Source: Zantedeschia hybrid cultivar (taxonomy: Eukaryota; Streptophyta; Magnoliopsida; Alismatales; Araceae). Taken from it: 64,000 nucleotides of DNA. Numbering within the stretch: the stretch's first letter is position 1; each line of letters begins with the position of its first letter. Shown piece after piece: positions 44,705-57,070 of this stretch. A program made the position numbers and the translations under genes. Below the pieces are notes generated by a model. It was not told the origin of the DNA. It saw nothing but the letters and a program-made list of their open reading frames with translations, and did not search any database. The stretch lies in assembly GCA_030544215.1 (NCBI GenBank), contig JARZZO010000004.1, positions 43,575,980 through 43,639,979 of the forward strand, written 5' to 3'.

Positions 44705-45105
44705 AAGTGGACCACATTTTATAGTCACGAGATGTTCTGCCGCCTGATGGTATTTTTAATTTAAAAAAAAAAATGATTTTTTTGGAGGGACTACTACATC
44801 CTTCCTTCATGACGTACAATCTGATCTTAGATCAGACGACTCCAAAAAAGATGAAAAATCGAAAACTAACCTCAAATGAATAGTAATGGATTGTAATGAA
44901 TTGCACTGTTCATTTATGGTCGATTTTTAATTTTCCATCTTTTTTAGTCATCCGATCAAAATTGGATTGTATGAGGACACTATGGGGCCCTCCAAAAAAA
45001 TTCAAATTTTTTTAAATTAAAAACAACCCCAGACTACATAACACACCATATGGTGGTGCAGCAAGTTATTCTCGTCTTATAGTTACCGAAAGTAGACCAT
45101 CATAG
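44705..45105. mobile_element. Long inverted-repeat element (Mutator-like MITE?)
   Basis: Nearly the whole element is an imperfect palindrome: TTTTTTTGGAGGG...ACAATC...GATCAGACGACT near 44777-44845 mirrors the segment 44950-44990. The arms are about 190 bp with a short centre near 44890. Ends and duplication are uncertain. Confidence 0.55.
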
Positions 45106-45464
45106 ATGATTCAACTGTCCTTTAATTATGCAGGATGAGCTTGACACATGTGACATAATATATTCATTGTTTTGCTGCAATTTGAATTTTGGTATCTTTT
45201 ATTTATGTTGTTTTATCTTTCTCTGATGAGATGTAGAAGTTAAAATTTTGATTATTTATAAAGATATTAAAATACGATAGTAGTTTAAATTATTATAATA
45301 AATAATTATTCTATGAAATATTTTTATTACTTTAAATTATTTGTTTTGTGAAAACACATGCGCAAAGCGCACCATATTGATTTGTATATATTCTATAGCA
45401 TGTAGTATTTCTCCAGTACGAACTATCAGTTTTTAATAAATATTTAATATTAAATAGTTTATAC
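45106..45464. other. AT-rich intergenic sequence, nothing recognised
   Basis: No gene or terminal repeat was seen. The last 8 bp (45457-45464, GTTTATAC) are the left target duplication of the next element. Confidence 0.5.
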
Positions 45465-46024
45465 TAGGATTGTCAATGGATATCCGAATTCCCATTATCT
45501 GCTCTTTTTCCATTTTTATTAATGGATATGGAGCTCCGTTAAAGACCATCCCTTAAATTATAGGAATAACAATGAAATATCTCTTGACAGTTTGATAAAA
45601 GAAATGCCACAGTAAGTTGGAAATTTTTTAACATTTTAATATGATTTTATGACACATATTTGGGTATATTCACATGTAAATTTAGATTGATAGATAAAGT
45701 ATATTTCAAAATTCAAAATTCATAAATTGTTAATTTTTACATATATTAAAACTTTGTAGGTTTAAATTTTTTAATAACTAGAGAATGTTTATCAAAAAGG
45801 GACTAGTAATAGTAATTTTAAATATCTTCTTAATATAGCGATGATGATAGCGGAAACTTCTGTTTATTTCGGTTTCCATTTTCGATTTTCGATTTAAAAG
45901 CGGAAATAGATGCGGAAGCGGAAACACTGACTTCTGTCTCCGTTTTCGTCTACAATAAACCTTATAGGAAATGGAAGCGGAAGATGCCATTTCCGTTTCC
46001 GTTTCCGGCCCGTTGACAACCCTA
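45465..46024. mobile_element. hAT-type MITE (TAGGGYTGTCAACGG family), copy 1
   Basis: 560 bp. Ends TAGGATTGTCAATGG and the complement of CCGTTGACAACCCTA. Perfect 8-bp duplication GTTTATAC (45457-45464, 46025-46032), diagnostic of hAT. It contains multiple CGGAAACGGAAA-like words. Same family as 57357-57899. Confidence 0.92.
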
Positions 46025-46391
46025 GTTTATACAATTATTTTTTAAGACAAATGTAAACTTTTGTATATGCCTTCAAGAATCTAACTTATGTGAATAGAAG
46101 AAAGCTAAATATGGGATAATTTCATCTTAACCACTCTTATATGTTAAATGTCAAAATGTCATGTTTATTATCATATTATCCTACGTACCCATACAACATG
46201 CATATATTTCAAATATGTCATTTCACTGGCATATATGAAATCCTTATGCATATCAAATATGCCATGAAAGTGACATTTTTGAAATAGTATATATATTAGG
46301 ATAGCATGTAAGATAATCTATAAATAAGCATGGCATTTTTAAAATTTAGCATACAAAGGAGGTTAACATGAAATTATAATTCTTACATAAT

Positions 46392-46971
46392 GAGAGGTCC
46401 CGAATTAGTCTGGCCCATTTACTGAGTGGGTTGACCCATTAAGAGACGCCCACACCTCCTTTCAAGGTCCGGTGGGTCCTTTAGTCAGCAAGCCCATGTG
46501 AGTAGATTTATGCAAGAGGCCTTTGAATATGAAACAGACCCCGACATCCTGCAGACGTAAGATGACTTCCCGTCAAAAGAAGTCTTTTCTGAATCCTCCT
46601 CCGATCTGTTGATAAGAGAAACTAGCGCGCTAGATAAGGAAGTCAGAATTCCGTCCCTCTTGGGGATCAGATCAGACTTGCCCTATGCATCCTTCCATCA
46701 GACTCTCCTATTGCCTTGAACCTACTCTTATAAAAGGAATTTCCTGGTAACCTCAGAAGGTAACTTTTATGTTCTATGATCTAGATTCTACTTCTATGCT
46801 CTTGCCCTCTACTCTACATACTCTGACTTAGGCATCGGAGGAGGTTCTATCGAATCGTAATTGGAGTCTCCTCTGACCTAACATCTGTCTTGCAGGGGCG
46901 GCGAGAAGCTTTCTGTGTCTTGGAGGAATCACATAAGTCCAATCCAGACCGAACGAATCTCCGACCCAACA
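46392..46971 (+). mobile_element. Solo LTR with perfect target duplication
   Basis: 580 bp beginning TGAGAGGTCC and ending CCCAACA. Perfect CATAA duplications (46387-46391, 46972-46976). TATAAAA at 46729-46735 gives the plus-strand promoter orientation. There is no internal domain, so it is the product of LTR-LTR recombination. Confidence 0.9.
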
Positions 46972-46976
46972 CATAA

Positions 46977-48351
46977 TATTTTTTATGGTTAAACTTCATG
47001 GACAGATGAACAACGTTAATCCTTTTTTCTTCTTTTTGTTTTACCTCTTAGCAACTTTGTTATCAATGATTAAATCAATTATTGGGGAGGGAAAGTTTTA
47101 GCTAAATTTGAAAAAGCTGGGGAGCCAATTACAGTACCACTGGTGGTCTCTCTCTCAAAGAGTATATATGACACTATGATTTTACAATGCACGTTAATAC
47201 GAACAATCGTTTCTCCAAGATTATTCATGTAAATATTCCTTTCAAAAAGAAAAAAAATCCAAACCCAATCCCCATCTTCTCTCTCCGCATCTGCTTTAGC
47301 CATCACTAATTAAAAACCCTGTACACGGATTCTAGGCCACCTGTCTCTCTTTTATTTTTATTTTTATTTTTTTCCCTTGGCCCAATCTCTCTCTCTCATA
47401 GTGTTCGTTCTGGTGCAAGAGAGTTTTTCTAATGGGAGGCTTGCCTCCCCCGTGCCGAGAGTCAGCTTCCGTGTGCCCTCCGGCTGTCCGCGCCGCCCCG
47501 ACACCCCCTGCCCCTCCCCCTCCCCCTGTTGGGCGTCCGACTAAACAGCGTCTCTACCTGATCAGGAGGCGCACACATCTCCATCCGTTCCCATTACTCT
47601 TCCCTCGTTGGGTGGCCCGTCAGATCAGAATGGAGTTTTGGACGGTATAGGTGATGGGGATTTTGGGTGCTCCCATCCCATGTTCTTTTAGGCCCCCACA
47701 GATAACTGATAGATGTTGCCGGGAGAGACTTGCAACTCTTTTAGGTTAAGTGTCTCTCCTTTGCCTTTTGGGATTTTTTGATATATACTCCTGAAAAATA
47801 TTTTATTTAAACCACCAATTTTCATATATTGTCATAAATATCTTTAAAATTTTTAAAATGTTGCATTTATATCCCTCTGTCCATATTAGCATAGCATAAG
47901 CTAATGTGTAATCGAATTCAAGGAAAGATCCACGTGGAATTTTCATTTCAATTTTGTAAATTAATTCTCATTTCCTAGGTTGTTAAAGGAAAAAGGATCA
48001 TGTCAGATTGGATGAGTAGATCAAGAAAAAATAGTTTGAAGTACCTTATCTCTGTCTGTTTTTTTGTGTTTTTTGGGGGAGGAGGGGTGGGGGGTTTCAA
48101 ATCTAAGCAACCTTTTAAACTAAAGAAAATCGAACAATTTTTTTTAATTATGTTGGCAAATTTACGTCCGATCCTCCAGGAGTGGACATAACCTATAAAT
48201 CTTTTGAGTAATCCTCAAAAGCTCTTGAAAATGTCAATATTTGTTTTCATGTAAAATAGGTCATATGAAAAGCCTTTCCAAAAAGTGCATCCCAATCGCT
48301 TCTTTGGTAATCTGCAACGGGAAACTGAATTTCTTGACTGCCCCTTATCCT
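46977..48351. other. Intergenic sequence, nothing recognised
   Basis: Mixed AT-rich and a short GC-rich part (47430-47600). No gene motif. A 72-codon frame at 47432 is proline-rich and unsupported. Confidence 0.45.
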
Positions 48352-48640
48352 AAGAGTCCATTTACTTTCATATAAAATAGACTATATGAAAAGCTTTTCC
48401 TCCTGAATAGTATATTACAATTACTTATTTGATAATTTGTGAAAGTCTGATCAATGAAAAATTGAATTTCTTGACTTCTCCTTTTCACGATTTTGGCATA
48501 TGTGGGATAAGAGTGAATGCCTTTTTCTAAAGGAGTTGAAAACATTTTTATAAGTATAAAATGATGAAATTTGTTTTCATTTTTCTTTATAAATATGTTT
48601 CCTTAAAAAATCTTTTTCATCCGAATATGTTCAACATATA
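48352..48640. mobile_element. MITE-like element (family shared with 15352)
   Basis: Starts GAGTCCATTTACTTTCATAT and ends in TTCATCCGAATATG-like text, parallel to 15352-15641. A further partial copy lies just upstream (48210-48350). Confidence 0.45.
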
Positions 48641-48940
48641 GATGTCGTTTAGTGTGTTGTAAAATACTGTAAAATCTCATTTTAAAATTATTGGTTTAAA
48701 AACTAGTATAAATAAAGTTTTTGATTTTAAAATCATCAATTATGATTTACGATGGTTTTAGACTATAAATTAAAATTAACTAAAATTTTTTTTTAGGGAT
48801 CAATTGATTTTAAAACACGGCTATTTACAACGCACCGAGCGCATGAAAAAGTATCATAAAACAATTTAGAGCACTTCAGAGACAAAAAAAATACTATTTT
48901 ACAATTGTTTATAATATTTTATGATGCACCAAAGGACACC
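48641..48940. mobile_element. MITE upstream of the kinase gene
   Basis: About 300 bp. Left end GATGTCGTTTAGTGTGTTG pairs with the complement of the right end (GGTGTCCTTTGGTGCATCA), continuing into TAAAATA. The interior is AT-rich with TTTTAAAA words. Target duplication is not clear. Confidence 0.65.
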
Positions 48941-49461
48941 CTAACCAAACGGACTCTGGTGTGCATCTTTATACAAGAAATATTCAGAGGAAGAAAAATG
49001 TACACCAGGGAGGATAATTTCCCTCCCCTCTTTTTTCTCCTCTTTTTGCTTCTCCCCGTTTCTTCTGCTGGCTTCATCTTACCTGTCCGAAAACGGACAA
49101 CTCCACCCACGGGATGACGATGACGAGGGAGGAAAAGAGTTAGAGAGAGAGTGTGCGGGATGAGAGAGAAAAGGTGAAATGTTGACTTGGGCTCTTGGTA
49201 GGTTTGAGCAGTAAAAAATTGTAGTGGGGAAGCAACATCTTAGATTTATCGCGCACAATAAGATTTACCACCAAAAACATGATAAAAAAAGAAAAAGAAT
49301 CACTCATATCATAGTGCTGTTCTAGATCCAGCTCCTCTCTCCCTCTCTGGCCAAGGCAGTGAAAGAACAACAAGTCAATCTCTCCTTCTCTACTTCTCTC
49401 TCCACACACCTCTCTCTCTCTCTCTCTTTCTCTGCCTGCTTCTGGTCCTTGTTCTGTGAGA

Positions 49462-49575
49462 ATGCCCATTGCCCTTGTCGCTGCCCTGCGCCTGTGGGTG
49501 GTGCTGGTGTTGATGCTGCCGCTGGCCTGGGAGGGAGGGAGAGACAGAGCAGAACAGCAGAAGCCCGTGCACTGA
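49462..49575 (+). CDS. Short upstream ORF with hydrophobic N-terminus
   Basis: 37 codons beginning MPIALVAALRLWVVLVLMLP, then a charged tail. The first ~22 residues look like a signal peptide or membrane segment. It lies in the likely kinase 5' leader. It could be a uORF, a chance ORF, or lie upstream of the transcript. No family recognised. Confidence 0.25.
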   Translation: MPIALVAALRLWVVLVLMLPLAWEGGRDRAEQQKPVH

Positions 49576-50010
49576 GACGTGGGCGCTGTCATGAAATCTG
49601 AGCTGCCGACGCCTTGCTGCTGGCTGTCTTATTAATCTTGCTGCTGCTACTGCTGCTTCTTGCTCAGCTCCTTGGGAAGAGGGGTGCTGCTGAGGTGGGT
49701 GAGCAGGGGGTTGCTTCTGTTGCTGAGGCCCCTCACCTGGGAAGGGAAAGCATCCCCATTTCTCTTCTGCTCTGTGGATTGGGATAGCGTCTGATCAGAG
49801 CATCTTGCCCCCCCTGTCCTTTCCAGTTCTGTCATCTTGGAGGAGAGGGGAGAGTCACCAAAGCCCAACAGGCAGCAACAAGGAAAAAAAGAAAAAAGGG
49901 GATCTTTTTTGTGTGTGTGCCTGTTATGCCTGTCTTGGGTGGCCCCCCCTCCCCCCACAGCTTCTGCTGGTCGTGTCCTTGTTGTTTGTTTGTGCTGTGA
50001 AGGTAGATAG

Positions 50011-50037
50011 ATGCTAGATCCCTTCACCCTGTGCTAG
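50011..50037 (+). promoter_or_regulatory. 8-residue uORF ending 2 nt before the kinase AUG
   Basis: ATG at 50011 encodes MLDPFTLC and stops with TAG (50035-50037), two bases before the main ATG at 50040. If it is in the mature mRNA, the close spacing would affect initiation at the main AUG. Confidence 0.55.
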
Positions 50038-50039
50038 AG

Positions 50040-50736
50040 ATGGAGCCCGGGGGCGACTTCTTCTCCTCCATCACCGAGTTCAGCTTGGATTCCAAGTTGC
50101 TTATTGACCCCAAGGACCTCCTTGTTGGCCCCAGGATTGGGGAGGGAGCCCATGCCAAGGTGTATGAGGGCAAGTATGTGATGGATCCTAGACTTTTTCA
50201 GTCAGCTTATTAAGAATTGGATTCGCCCACAGTTGGCCATATATATGTTTTCTCTTCTTTTGATCTTGTCTTCCTCTTCACAGGTATAGAAACCAGACTG
50301 TGGCCATCAAGATCATGCACAAAGGGGAGACCCCAGAGGAGAAGGCCAAGAGGGAAGCCAGGTTTGCCAGGGAGGTGGCAATGTTGTCCAGAGTGCAACA
50401 CAAGAACTTGGTCAAGGTTAGCTTTTTCTTTCACTTGGCCCTTGGTCACTTCCAATTCGCTCGGATATGTTGGCTGATCCAAGGCAGGTTCTGCGGTAAT
50501 GGTGGCCACGATGGCTGTGAAAAACCTTGTAATGGAACAGTTTATTGGCGCCTGCAAGGAGCCTGTGATGGTGGTGGTGACGGAGCTCTTGTTGGGGGGC
50601 TCTTTGCGTAAACACTTGCTGAACTTGAGGCCAAGGTGCTTAGATGTGCGCGTGGCGGTCGGATTCGCCCTTGATATAGCACGGGCGATGGAATGTTTAC
50701 ATGCCCATGGGATTATCCACCGTGACCTGAAGCCTG
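50040..50736 (+). CDS. ATN1/STY13-like Raf-type protein kinase, exons 1-3 (partial)
   Basis: Plant cytosolic Ser/Thr(/Tyr) kinase of the Raf-like MAPKKK group. Join 50040-50173, 50284-50416 and 50541-50736, all with GT-AG introns; 154 codons plus one base. ATG 50040 has G at -3 and +4. Residues 34-41: glycine loop GEGAHAKV. K54 in VAIK binds ATP. E75 in REVAML is the helix-C glutamate. Residues 100-111: hinge VVVTELLLGGSL. Residues 149-154: catalytic loop HRDLKP, where exon 3 ends after the first base of the next codon. Family proteins have about 350 residues, so the DFG loop, APE and C-lobe (~200 residues) are missing. I found no such exon in the next 13.2 kb, so the gene either continues beyond the window or is truncated. 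Intron positions fit the family as I recall it. Confidence 0.92.
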
Positions 50737-53700
50737 GTAATTTCTCGTTAGCCTTATCTCTTTACGTTGTGTCCCTGTGCTTTCCATAGATAGATGCCTC
50801 TATCTATACATAGTAATGTCATTCTTAGTTCGGCAGTAGTTTGTCATCACCGTTAGCCACATTATGTAGCAATTTTCGTTCTTCTACATTTATGTTTTCA
50901 ACATTGGACATACTGCCCATTGCTCTTCTCTGAGTCCGTCCTCCTTTTTTATGAACTAAAATAATCTGGTTGCCACACCATATATGGTAATTGTGCGTAC
51001 TGGACCATCTGAGTTCATTGCTTCTATGGACATGCACTTTGACATCTTCTTTGTTTTGCTTTGTCTTTTTCTTTTCTTCACTTTTTTTTTTTTTTTGAAA
51101 CCGTGTTTTGCTTAGACCTGTTGGGGCCTCTATTTCTCACTCTCTATGTGCCTCAATGTTTTGCTGTTATCCTCATCCAAATCCTAATTAATTGGGGTGG
51201 GAACAAGGATCAGATCCTAAACTAATTGCTGGATTCCTTCGTGCATATTGATCATCAAATAAAACTCATCTTTTACAAAAAAAACAAAAGGGCTTCCTCA
51301 TGAGTTATCTCTCCGCTTGATGGAAGGCTTCTGCTACTTTGTTTTGAATGTGACTTTTGGTAGATATTCCAGTTTTCATCTTCTTGACTCTGAGATGAAC
51401 GATTTTGTGCCATAGGCATCTCAATAAGCACGGCATGATTCTCTACAGATTTACATTTTTCTTCTGGTTGACAAACCATGCTTGAATTTCAACTTAAGTA
51501 TCACATCTTCCATGTGATCTTTACGGAATTATTTGATTAGAGATCATATGCATGCTTAGAGTTGAAACTTGGATTATATACTTAATCTGGACATGGCAGT
51601 AAATTTGTGTTTATAGAATGCAATGCACCACCTAAAGTTTGAAAAATGTGACCATAAATAGTAGGGAGATGTTTGGTAAGACAACCTTTTTAAAGAAGCC
51701 ATTTACTATGATATTCCCATAATATCCTTCTTGAAATCACCACGGGGACAGAAATAATAAAAAAAACATATGAATAGGCAACACGCATAGAATACTAAGC
51801 AGTAATAAAAATGTCAAGCAATTGGCATAGCAATTAGTCATATACACAAGGACTGTGTATCAAAGAAGTAGGCTACCCTAGGAAGCATGGGATGCTGAGT
51901 CTTCTGTTGTTAGAAGTAGAAATCAACATAAGAAAGTATGGCCATCACTCCCGCTTGTACTTGCAAGTAAGTCGGTTAGGTAATATGCCCCTGGTCACCA
52001 ATGCCAGATACATGCCTCATTCCTTTTAGGTTTGTTTACCTGTCATGCTCTTTTTGATTTATATAAATGGACATATGATATAATATGCTGCTATGTACCT
52101 TAAAAATTGTAAAAGCTTTTCAATGGTCTGTTTGGTTTCTTTTAACCAAAAGAAGGTAAAACTATGTGAAGAGTTCTGCGTTGCTACATGAGAGCAATAT
52201 TATGCTGTGCCCTTTGCTTTCTGGAAGAAAAATATCTGCACTTGAAAGCATCTGTAATTAATAATTATGCAGCACGTGTAAGATTAGTCGAGCATTTGTT
52301 TTTTCAATATTTGAGAGTCAAATAGATTGTTGATTTTTTGGCTTTGAAGGGAAAATTTTGGCATGTAAAGGATGTAAAGGGGCATAAGTTGTCTAATATT
52401 GGTCGTTCTTCACTAAAATGAGTCCTTTGTAGCCCAAACTACCTAAACTCTGGAAAAGATTAAAGATATGCTTAATAGTGCAACCTTTGCTGTAAAATGC
52501 CTCATTTAGTCATTCCATTTGCAAAGCGGTGATTTGGCCAAACAAGACAAGCTTAAGGTTTCATATCGAGATTTTCCAAGGTATTTTGTGCAGGCCATGA
52601 CTATAGAGGATTTCAAGATGCTTACATAGGCTCTTTCTGAAGTATGTTGGAAATTTTCAGAGTTGATAGTCTCTTTCTGAAGTATGTTTGAACTTTTCAG
52701 AGTTGCTTCTGGTTGCATGATCTCAAACTATGAAACCAGCAGGCTGAGTTTCCATGCTTCTACTGCTGTCATCTCTGGGAAATTTGACATATTCCTACTT
52801 CACAGTTATAAGTTACCTTGTCCCTGTACTTCACACTATCCTGTGAGAGAAGATTGATCATAGGCAGACTGCTGATTAAAAAATTGCACAAAATCCTTGC
52901 TTCAGTAGATCTAACCAACACTTGGTTATTAGGATGAGACTTATTATGACAATGACAAGCCTCTGGTCATGTTGTAACGATCTAAATAACGGCAAATATC
53001 ATTCACAAACTTTTAAATATCGTAAGACTTGACTTTAATTGTTCTTCTGTATGGTATCTATCCAGATATAATCGCAATATGCTTTTATAGGACGACACTG
53101 CCTCAGAATGGGAGGGGGGATGTTCGATTTTTTGCTTATAAATTTTTGGTTTCTTTACTGGATCTAGATAGCCTGAGATTGATGATTAAAGGCTTACGAT
53201 GACAATGACAATTAATCAAATTCTACATGCATAATGTAGAGAAAGTACCATGGATATGGGCTTTGCTGGGCCTGATCTGATCCTGATCCGGATTGGAATC
53301 AGCTTAGAATCAGCCTGAGATAGCCAATTTCAGGACAATTCCAGCTGACTGCAGCCAAGCAGTTTTCCTTTCCTTCTTTTCAATTAAAGCACAGATTGGA
53401 TTTCCCTAATTGAAGTTGGATCAGCATTGGCCCAATCCTGATCTGAATCAGCTGATTCCACAAACCATGGAACATACAGGGTAGCCATTTCCAAGTTTTA
53501 CTATCGTAATAATGTTTTTTGATGTCCTTACTTCATAAAAGGAGTACACTCTTTTATGTTATATTTATCTGAAATCTCACCATCTTTTTGTCACCCCTTG
53601 TGCTGCATTATGTATGCTCTTTCATGGAGTTTAATTTGCTTTCGAGATACTTAGAGTACTATATTTTATGTTGTATTAGCTCTTCTTGTTATTTGCATTT

Positions 53701-54289
53701 CATAAAGAGGGCAACCTCGGGACTGATATGTATCTGGTAACAGCTCTTTGTCGAGTGGTGCGCACCTTTTAAATCATTAATGCCAGGCACAGGTAGACAG
53801 TTAAGATGAGGCTTCCTATGATAGTATTTGTCAATTGTGCCTATTTTATATTCCTTACAGTTCTACTTTGACTGGTTACATATAGGACCAAGATCATAAC
53901 TGGCTGAAAGGAATTGTTATATACAGTGGTCAGAAAGCACAGAAATTATATGAATGTTTGGCGTCTGCCACCTGTTTGGCAACATAATGTCAGACATTCG
54001 TTGCCAAATGATATTTGTTCATTTGAATAAGGAGATTCCCGCTTCATTTTTCTTTCCTTATTTTGAATTGTTAACTACCATCATATAAAGTAGAATAAAA
54101 CAAATATAGAGATTGCTCTACAAGAAAATTAATATGTGAAATAATAAAGTAACAGGGGTCACATTTCTTTTTCTTAATAAAAGGGCTCTTTACCTTCTTA
54201 TAGAAGAAAGGAGTCCATAATATACTCTCCCCATTTTCTTGCTGGATGCTTGATCATTATGGGGTTTCTTGACGGATGAGCCAACTTTA
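50737..54289 (+). other. Putative kinase intron 3, first part
   Basis: Starts with donor GTAATT. AT-rich, with no kinase exon recognised. A GATC/GGATTGG-rich repeat lies at 53270-53480. The rest holds nothing I can name. Confidence 0.5.
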
Positions 54290-54512
54290 TAGACAACACA
54301 AGTGGTAGTATGGTTGGCAGTATCGGTTGATACCGGTACGTATCAGCTGCAACGTACCATTATCAGCCTGGACCAGTACGAAACTGGGAGTGAAATCAGT
54401 CCAGGCACCCTAAATGAAAAAAATAAAATAATGGTACCAGACGGTATCAGGCCAAAACTGGCCGATACAGCCGGTACCTATACCAGTACGTATCAGTTTT
54501 GAAGCTGCCTGA
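54290..54512. repeat. Dispersed repeat, GTACGTATCAG type
   Basis: GGTACGTATCAG and its variants recur in both orientations, and the copy ends CAGTTTTGAAGC. It resembles in layout the repeats at 58970 and 60765, which also end AGTTTTGAAAC. Confidence 0.45.
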
Positions 54513-54769
54513 CACGGGCTCAATTCCAATACTGTCATCCTTGAGTAGTAGGGCATGTCTGTTTGTGGCTTTCTCTAATTTCATCATCTCCAATGATGTT
54601 TACACGTTCACTACTAGGTGCGGATATGTTGATCAGGAACAGGGCCAAGGATCTAGTCCAAAACCTGTCCTAGAAGTCTGACCCAAATTCATCCACGCAT
54701 ACTAGAAACCAAAAACCCCTTTTCTCAGGGTGAGTCCACTTCAGTGTCAGTCTCATGGTGTGGATGCTA

Positions 54770-55194
54770 ATGACGATGGTGATTGGGGGACATCCTTAGC
54801 GGGGCTCTTTGATGGTGACGAGGGTTTGGATGAGCAGCGGTGCCCGTGTGAGGAATCTCCTTTCGATGGTGATCCAGATCTTGGGATGACCCTCATGCAG
54901 ATCTGGAGCCATAACAGATCGTCGACCAGTTCTCAACTTCTGCCATCGCTGGGTGCTCTCCGGGAGTTCTCTGCTGCAGAGGTTCGGAAGTTGGCAAGCA
55001 TCATGGAGATTTCCATGGAACTTGTTCCAGAATTGAGGGTCCAGCAGTGGGCTGACTGCGTCAACCATTGCCGAAGCCTTTTTGGGGGGGGAGAGACGGA
55101 GCTGGAAGGGGAGCCTTCTTGTTCACCTTCTCATAAAGGGGTGCGAGGGGATGTGCTTGAAGGCTTGAGGGGTTTTCTGCTCAAGCGGGTGTAA
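54770..55194 (+). CDS. Unrecognised ORF in the intron region
   Basis: The open frame extends from 54730 without an early ATG; GTG or a spliced start would be needed, and the first Met is well inside. An acidic N-terminal half (DGDEGLDEQ, DGDPDLG) is followed by a helical-looking region (LREFSAAEVRKLASIME, VQQWADCVNHCRSLF). GC content exceeds the surroundings. A (A)10 run at 55442 downstream could be a retroposed tail. It may be an end fragment of a LINE or a retrocopy; no family is assigned. Confidence 0.35.
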
Positions 55195-56910
55195 GGGTTC
55201 TTTTTTTTTGTGGTCTATGCAGAGTTGTTTTCTTTGAGGAACAAATTACAGGATGTGGTGGGTGGGTTGGTCCTTTGAGCAGGTGTGGCTCATGTCCGGG
55301 TGGGTTAATTTGGGGGGTCTTTTCCACAAAATATATATCTTCAGGGGAGGGTTCTTCTTTTGGGGGCTTTTTTATTCACTTTCGGGAGGATTACACTGTG
55401 TATTCCATTTTTCTTTTTATAGAATGTGGTACTATCCACTTTAAAAAAAAAATTGGTATTATTTGTTGTGTATATATGTTTTGTGCTTGTTGGACTATGT
55501 GTATCTATGTTTTGTGTTTGTTGGACTATGTATGAGAAAACTTCCAAGATGGGATATTGGCATTGTCTAGGACATTGGGATGCCGATCCCAGTAGAAAAA
55601 GAAGATGGGGTCAAGATAGAATTGACAATCATGTTTAGGACTGCAGACCTGCATCATATTGCTGGATTACGTGGCACATTTGAATTGTTGTCTGGCTAAC
55701 AAGGAGGCCAGATGTGTGGGACGATGACCGTCCTTGGTAATGAGTTGGTGAGGCTACCATTGCACTCACAGGCAAACAAGGATTCCAAATTGGATTGGGC
55801 ACGTGGATCGGGTATGTCAACCCTAGTACAGTTCGCATCTGATCGGCTAATTCAATGAAAGTAATCCAATGCAGTTAAAAAATAAGACAAATATATTTTT
55901 TAATGAAGAAAGGATATTACAATTAAAAAGTACTTATGGGAATATAAAAATACATAGTGTTTCTATAAAATTTAACCCACCTTTTACTTGGACTAATTGG
56001 CTAGGGAATCTGCCAATCCATGTCTGAGTCTGCCAACTTTGGTCTAATTGAGCCAGAGTCAGATTGATCCCAATTGATTTTTCCTTCCTTTTTTTTTCTC
56101 AAATTTCTCCAATCAGGGATAGTTTTCAGGCCAAAAGTGAATTGACCATTGCTGATACTAATCTGGATTGGAATTGTCCAATCCTGCAATTCATGTGGGC
56201 AAATGAATGATACCGTAGAGAGCTTTTAGTTGCATAGATGGATGTGAGGGACCTTTGTGAGGGTCTGTAAAATATTGGAGTTGGATGCAGCTAAAAGAGG
56301 AGTTTTGGCAATAGGACAACTTTCTCATGAATGAGAATGTGATTTTGTACTTGTGTTTGTAGCAACAGGGATACCATCTCTCTGGATTTCTTTGAGATCT
56401 CTTCCTCTTCAGGGTCCCCCGATGAAGCTGAGACTAAGGCCAAGAGGGAGTGGCAGGAGAAGGAAATAAGAAAGGGAAGCAGCAGAAGTTAAAGAAGACA
56501 ATGAAGGAAAATAGTATGAGTTATAAGGAGGAGAAGAAGGAGAAGGAGAAGCATGAAAAAGAAAAGGAGAAGGAAACAGAGGATGGGGAGGAATTATCTC
56601 TTGCTATCTTTTTTATTCTTCTGGGAACTCTCCACAATCTCTCCTCTCTGACCAAAGCAAGACAGTGCTGAGATCAGATGTGGCAATATGCTAGCCGATG
56701 GCCAACTGATTATGGAACTCGCCATTTGTATGGCTTTTGCATGTCAGTTCATTTGCAGCCTACTCTGATCAAGTCAATTGTTCGCATTGCGATGGCCTTT
56801 ATTATGGATTGATTGTTGAGTTTCACTTCTCAATCTGATACATGAATACTTGTCCTGAAATGACAACCCAGCTACAAGATTTCTTTGAATGATGTTATGA
56901 AAATCTAAAC
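55195..56910. other. Intron-like sequence with minor repeats
   Basis: A ~30-bp tandem duplication (TATGTTTTGTG..TTGGACTATGT) lies at 55475-55530, and a GGATTGGAATTG-type repeat at 55970-56200. A Lys/Glu-rich frame at 56450-56671 is low complexity. No kinase exon. Confidence 0.45.
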
Positions 56911-57070
56911 CTCAATTTGATAGAATAATCAAGTGGAATAAGGCCTCCTTATTCTCGGAATAAGCCTTCCGATTTGATAGGAGGGATTCAGTATTCTAGC
57001 CAAGAATGGCTTATTCTCGGATTAAGGTGATTAAGTAGTTCCACCCTACACTCAAGAACTTGGTGTTCTG

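Larger units (their letters stand above)
49140..50039 (+). promoter_or_regulatory. Promoter and 5' leader of the kinase gene
   Basis: Base composition becomes gene-like: GC- and CT-rich, with a (CT)n run at 49410-49428 typical of plant 5' UTRs. No TATA box is obvious. The transcription start and any leader intron cannot be located from sequence alone. It contains at least two short upstream ORFs. Confidence 0.55.

Noticed and set aside
49140..50027. Minus-strand frames of 126-150 codons opposite the kinase leader
   Set aside because: Antisense to CT-rich leader sequence; Arg/Glu- or Ser-rich low-complexity translations.
56450..56671. Lys/Glu-rich 73-codon frame
   Set aside because: Low-complexity AAG/GAG run in intron-like DNA without supporting motif or splice context.
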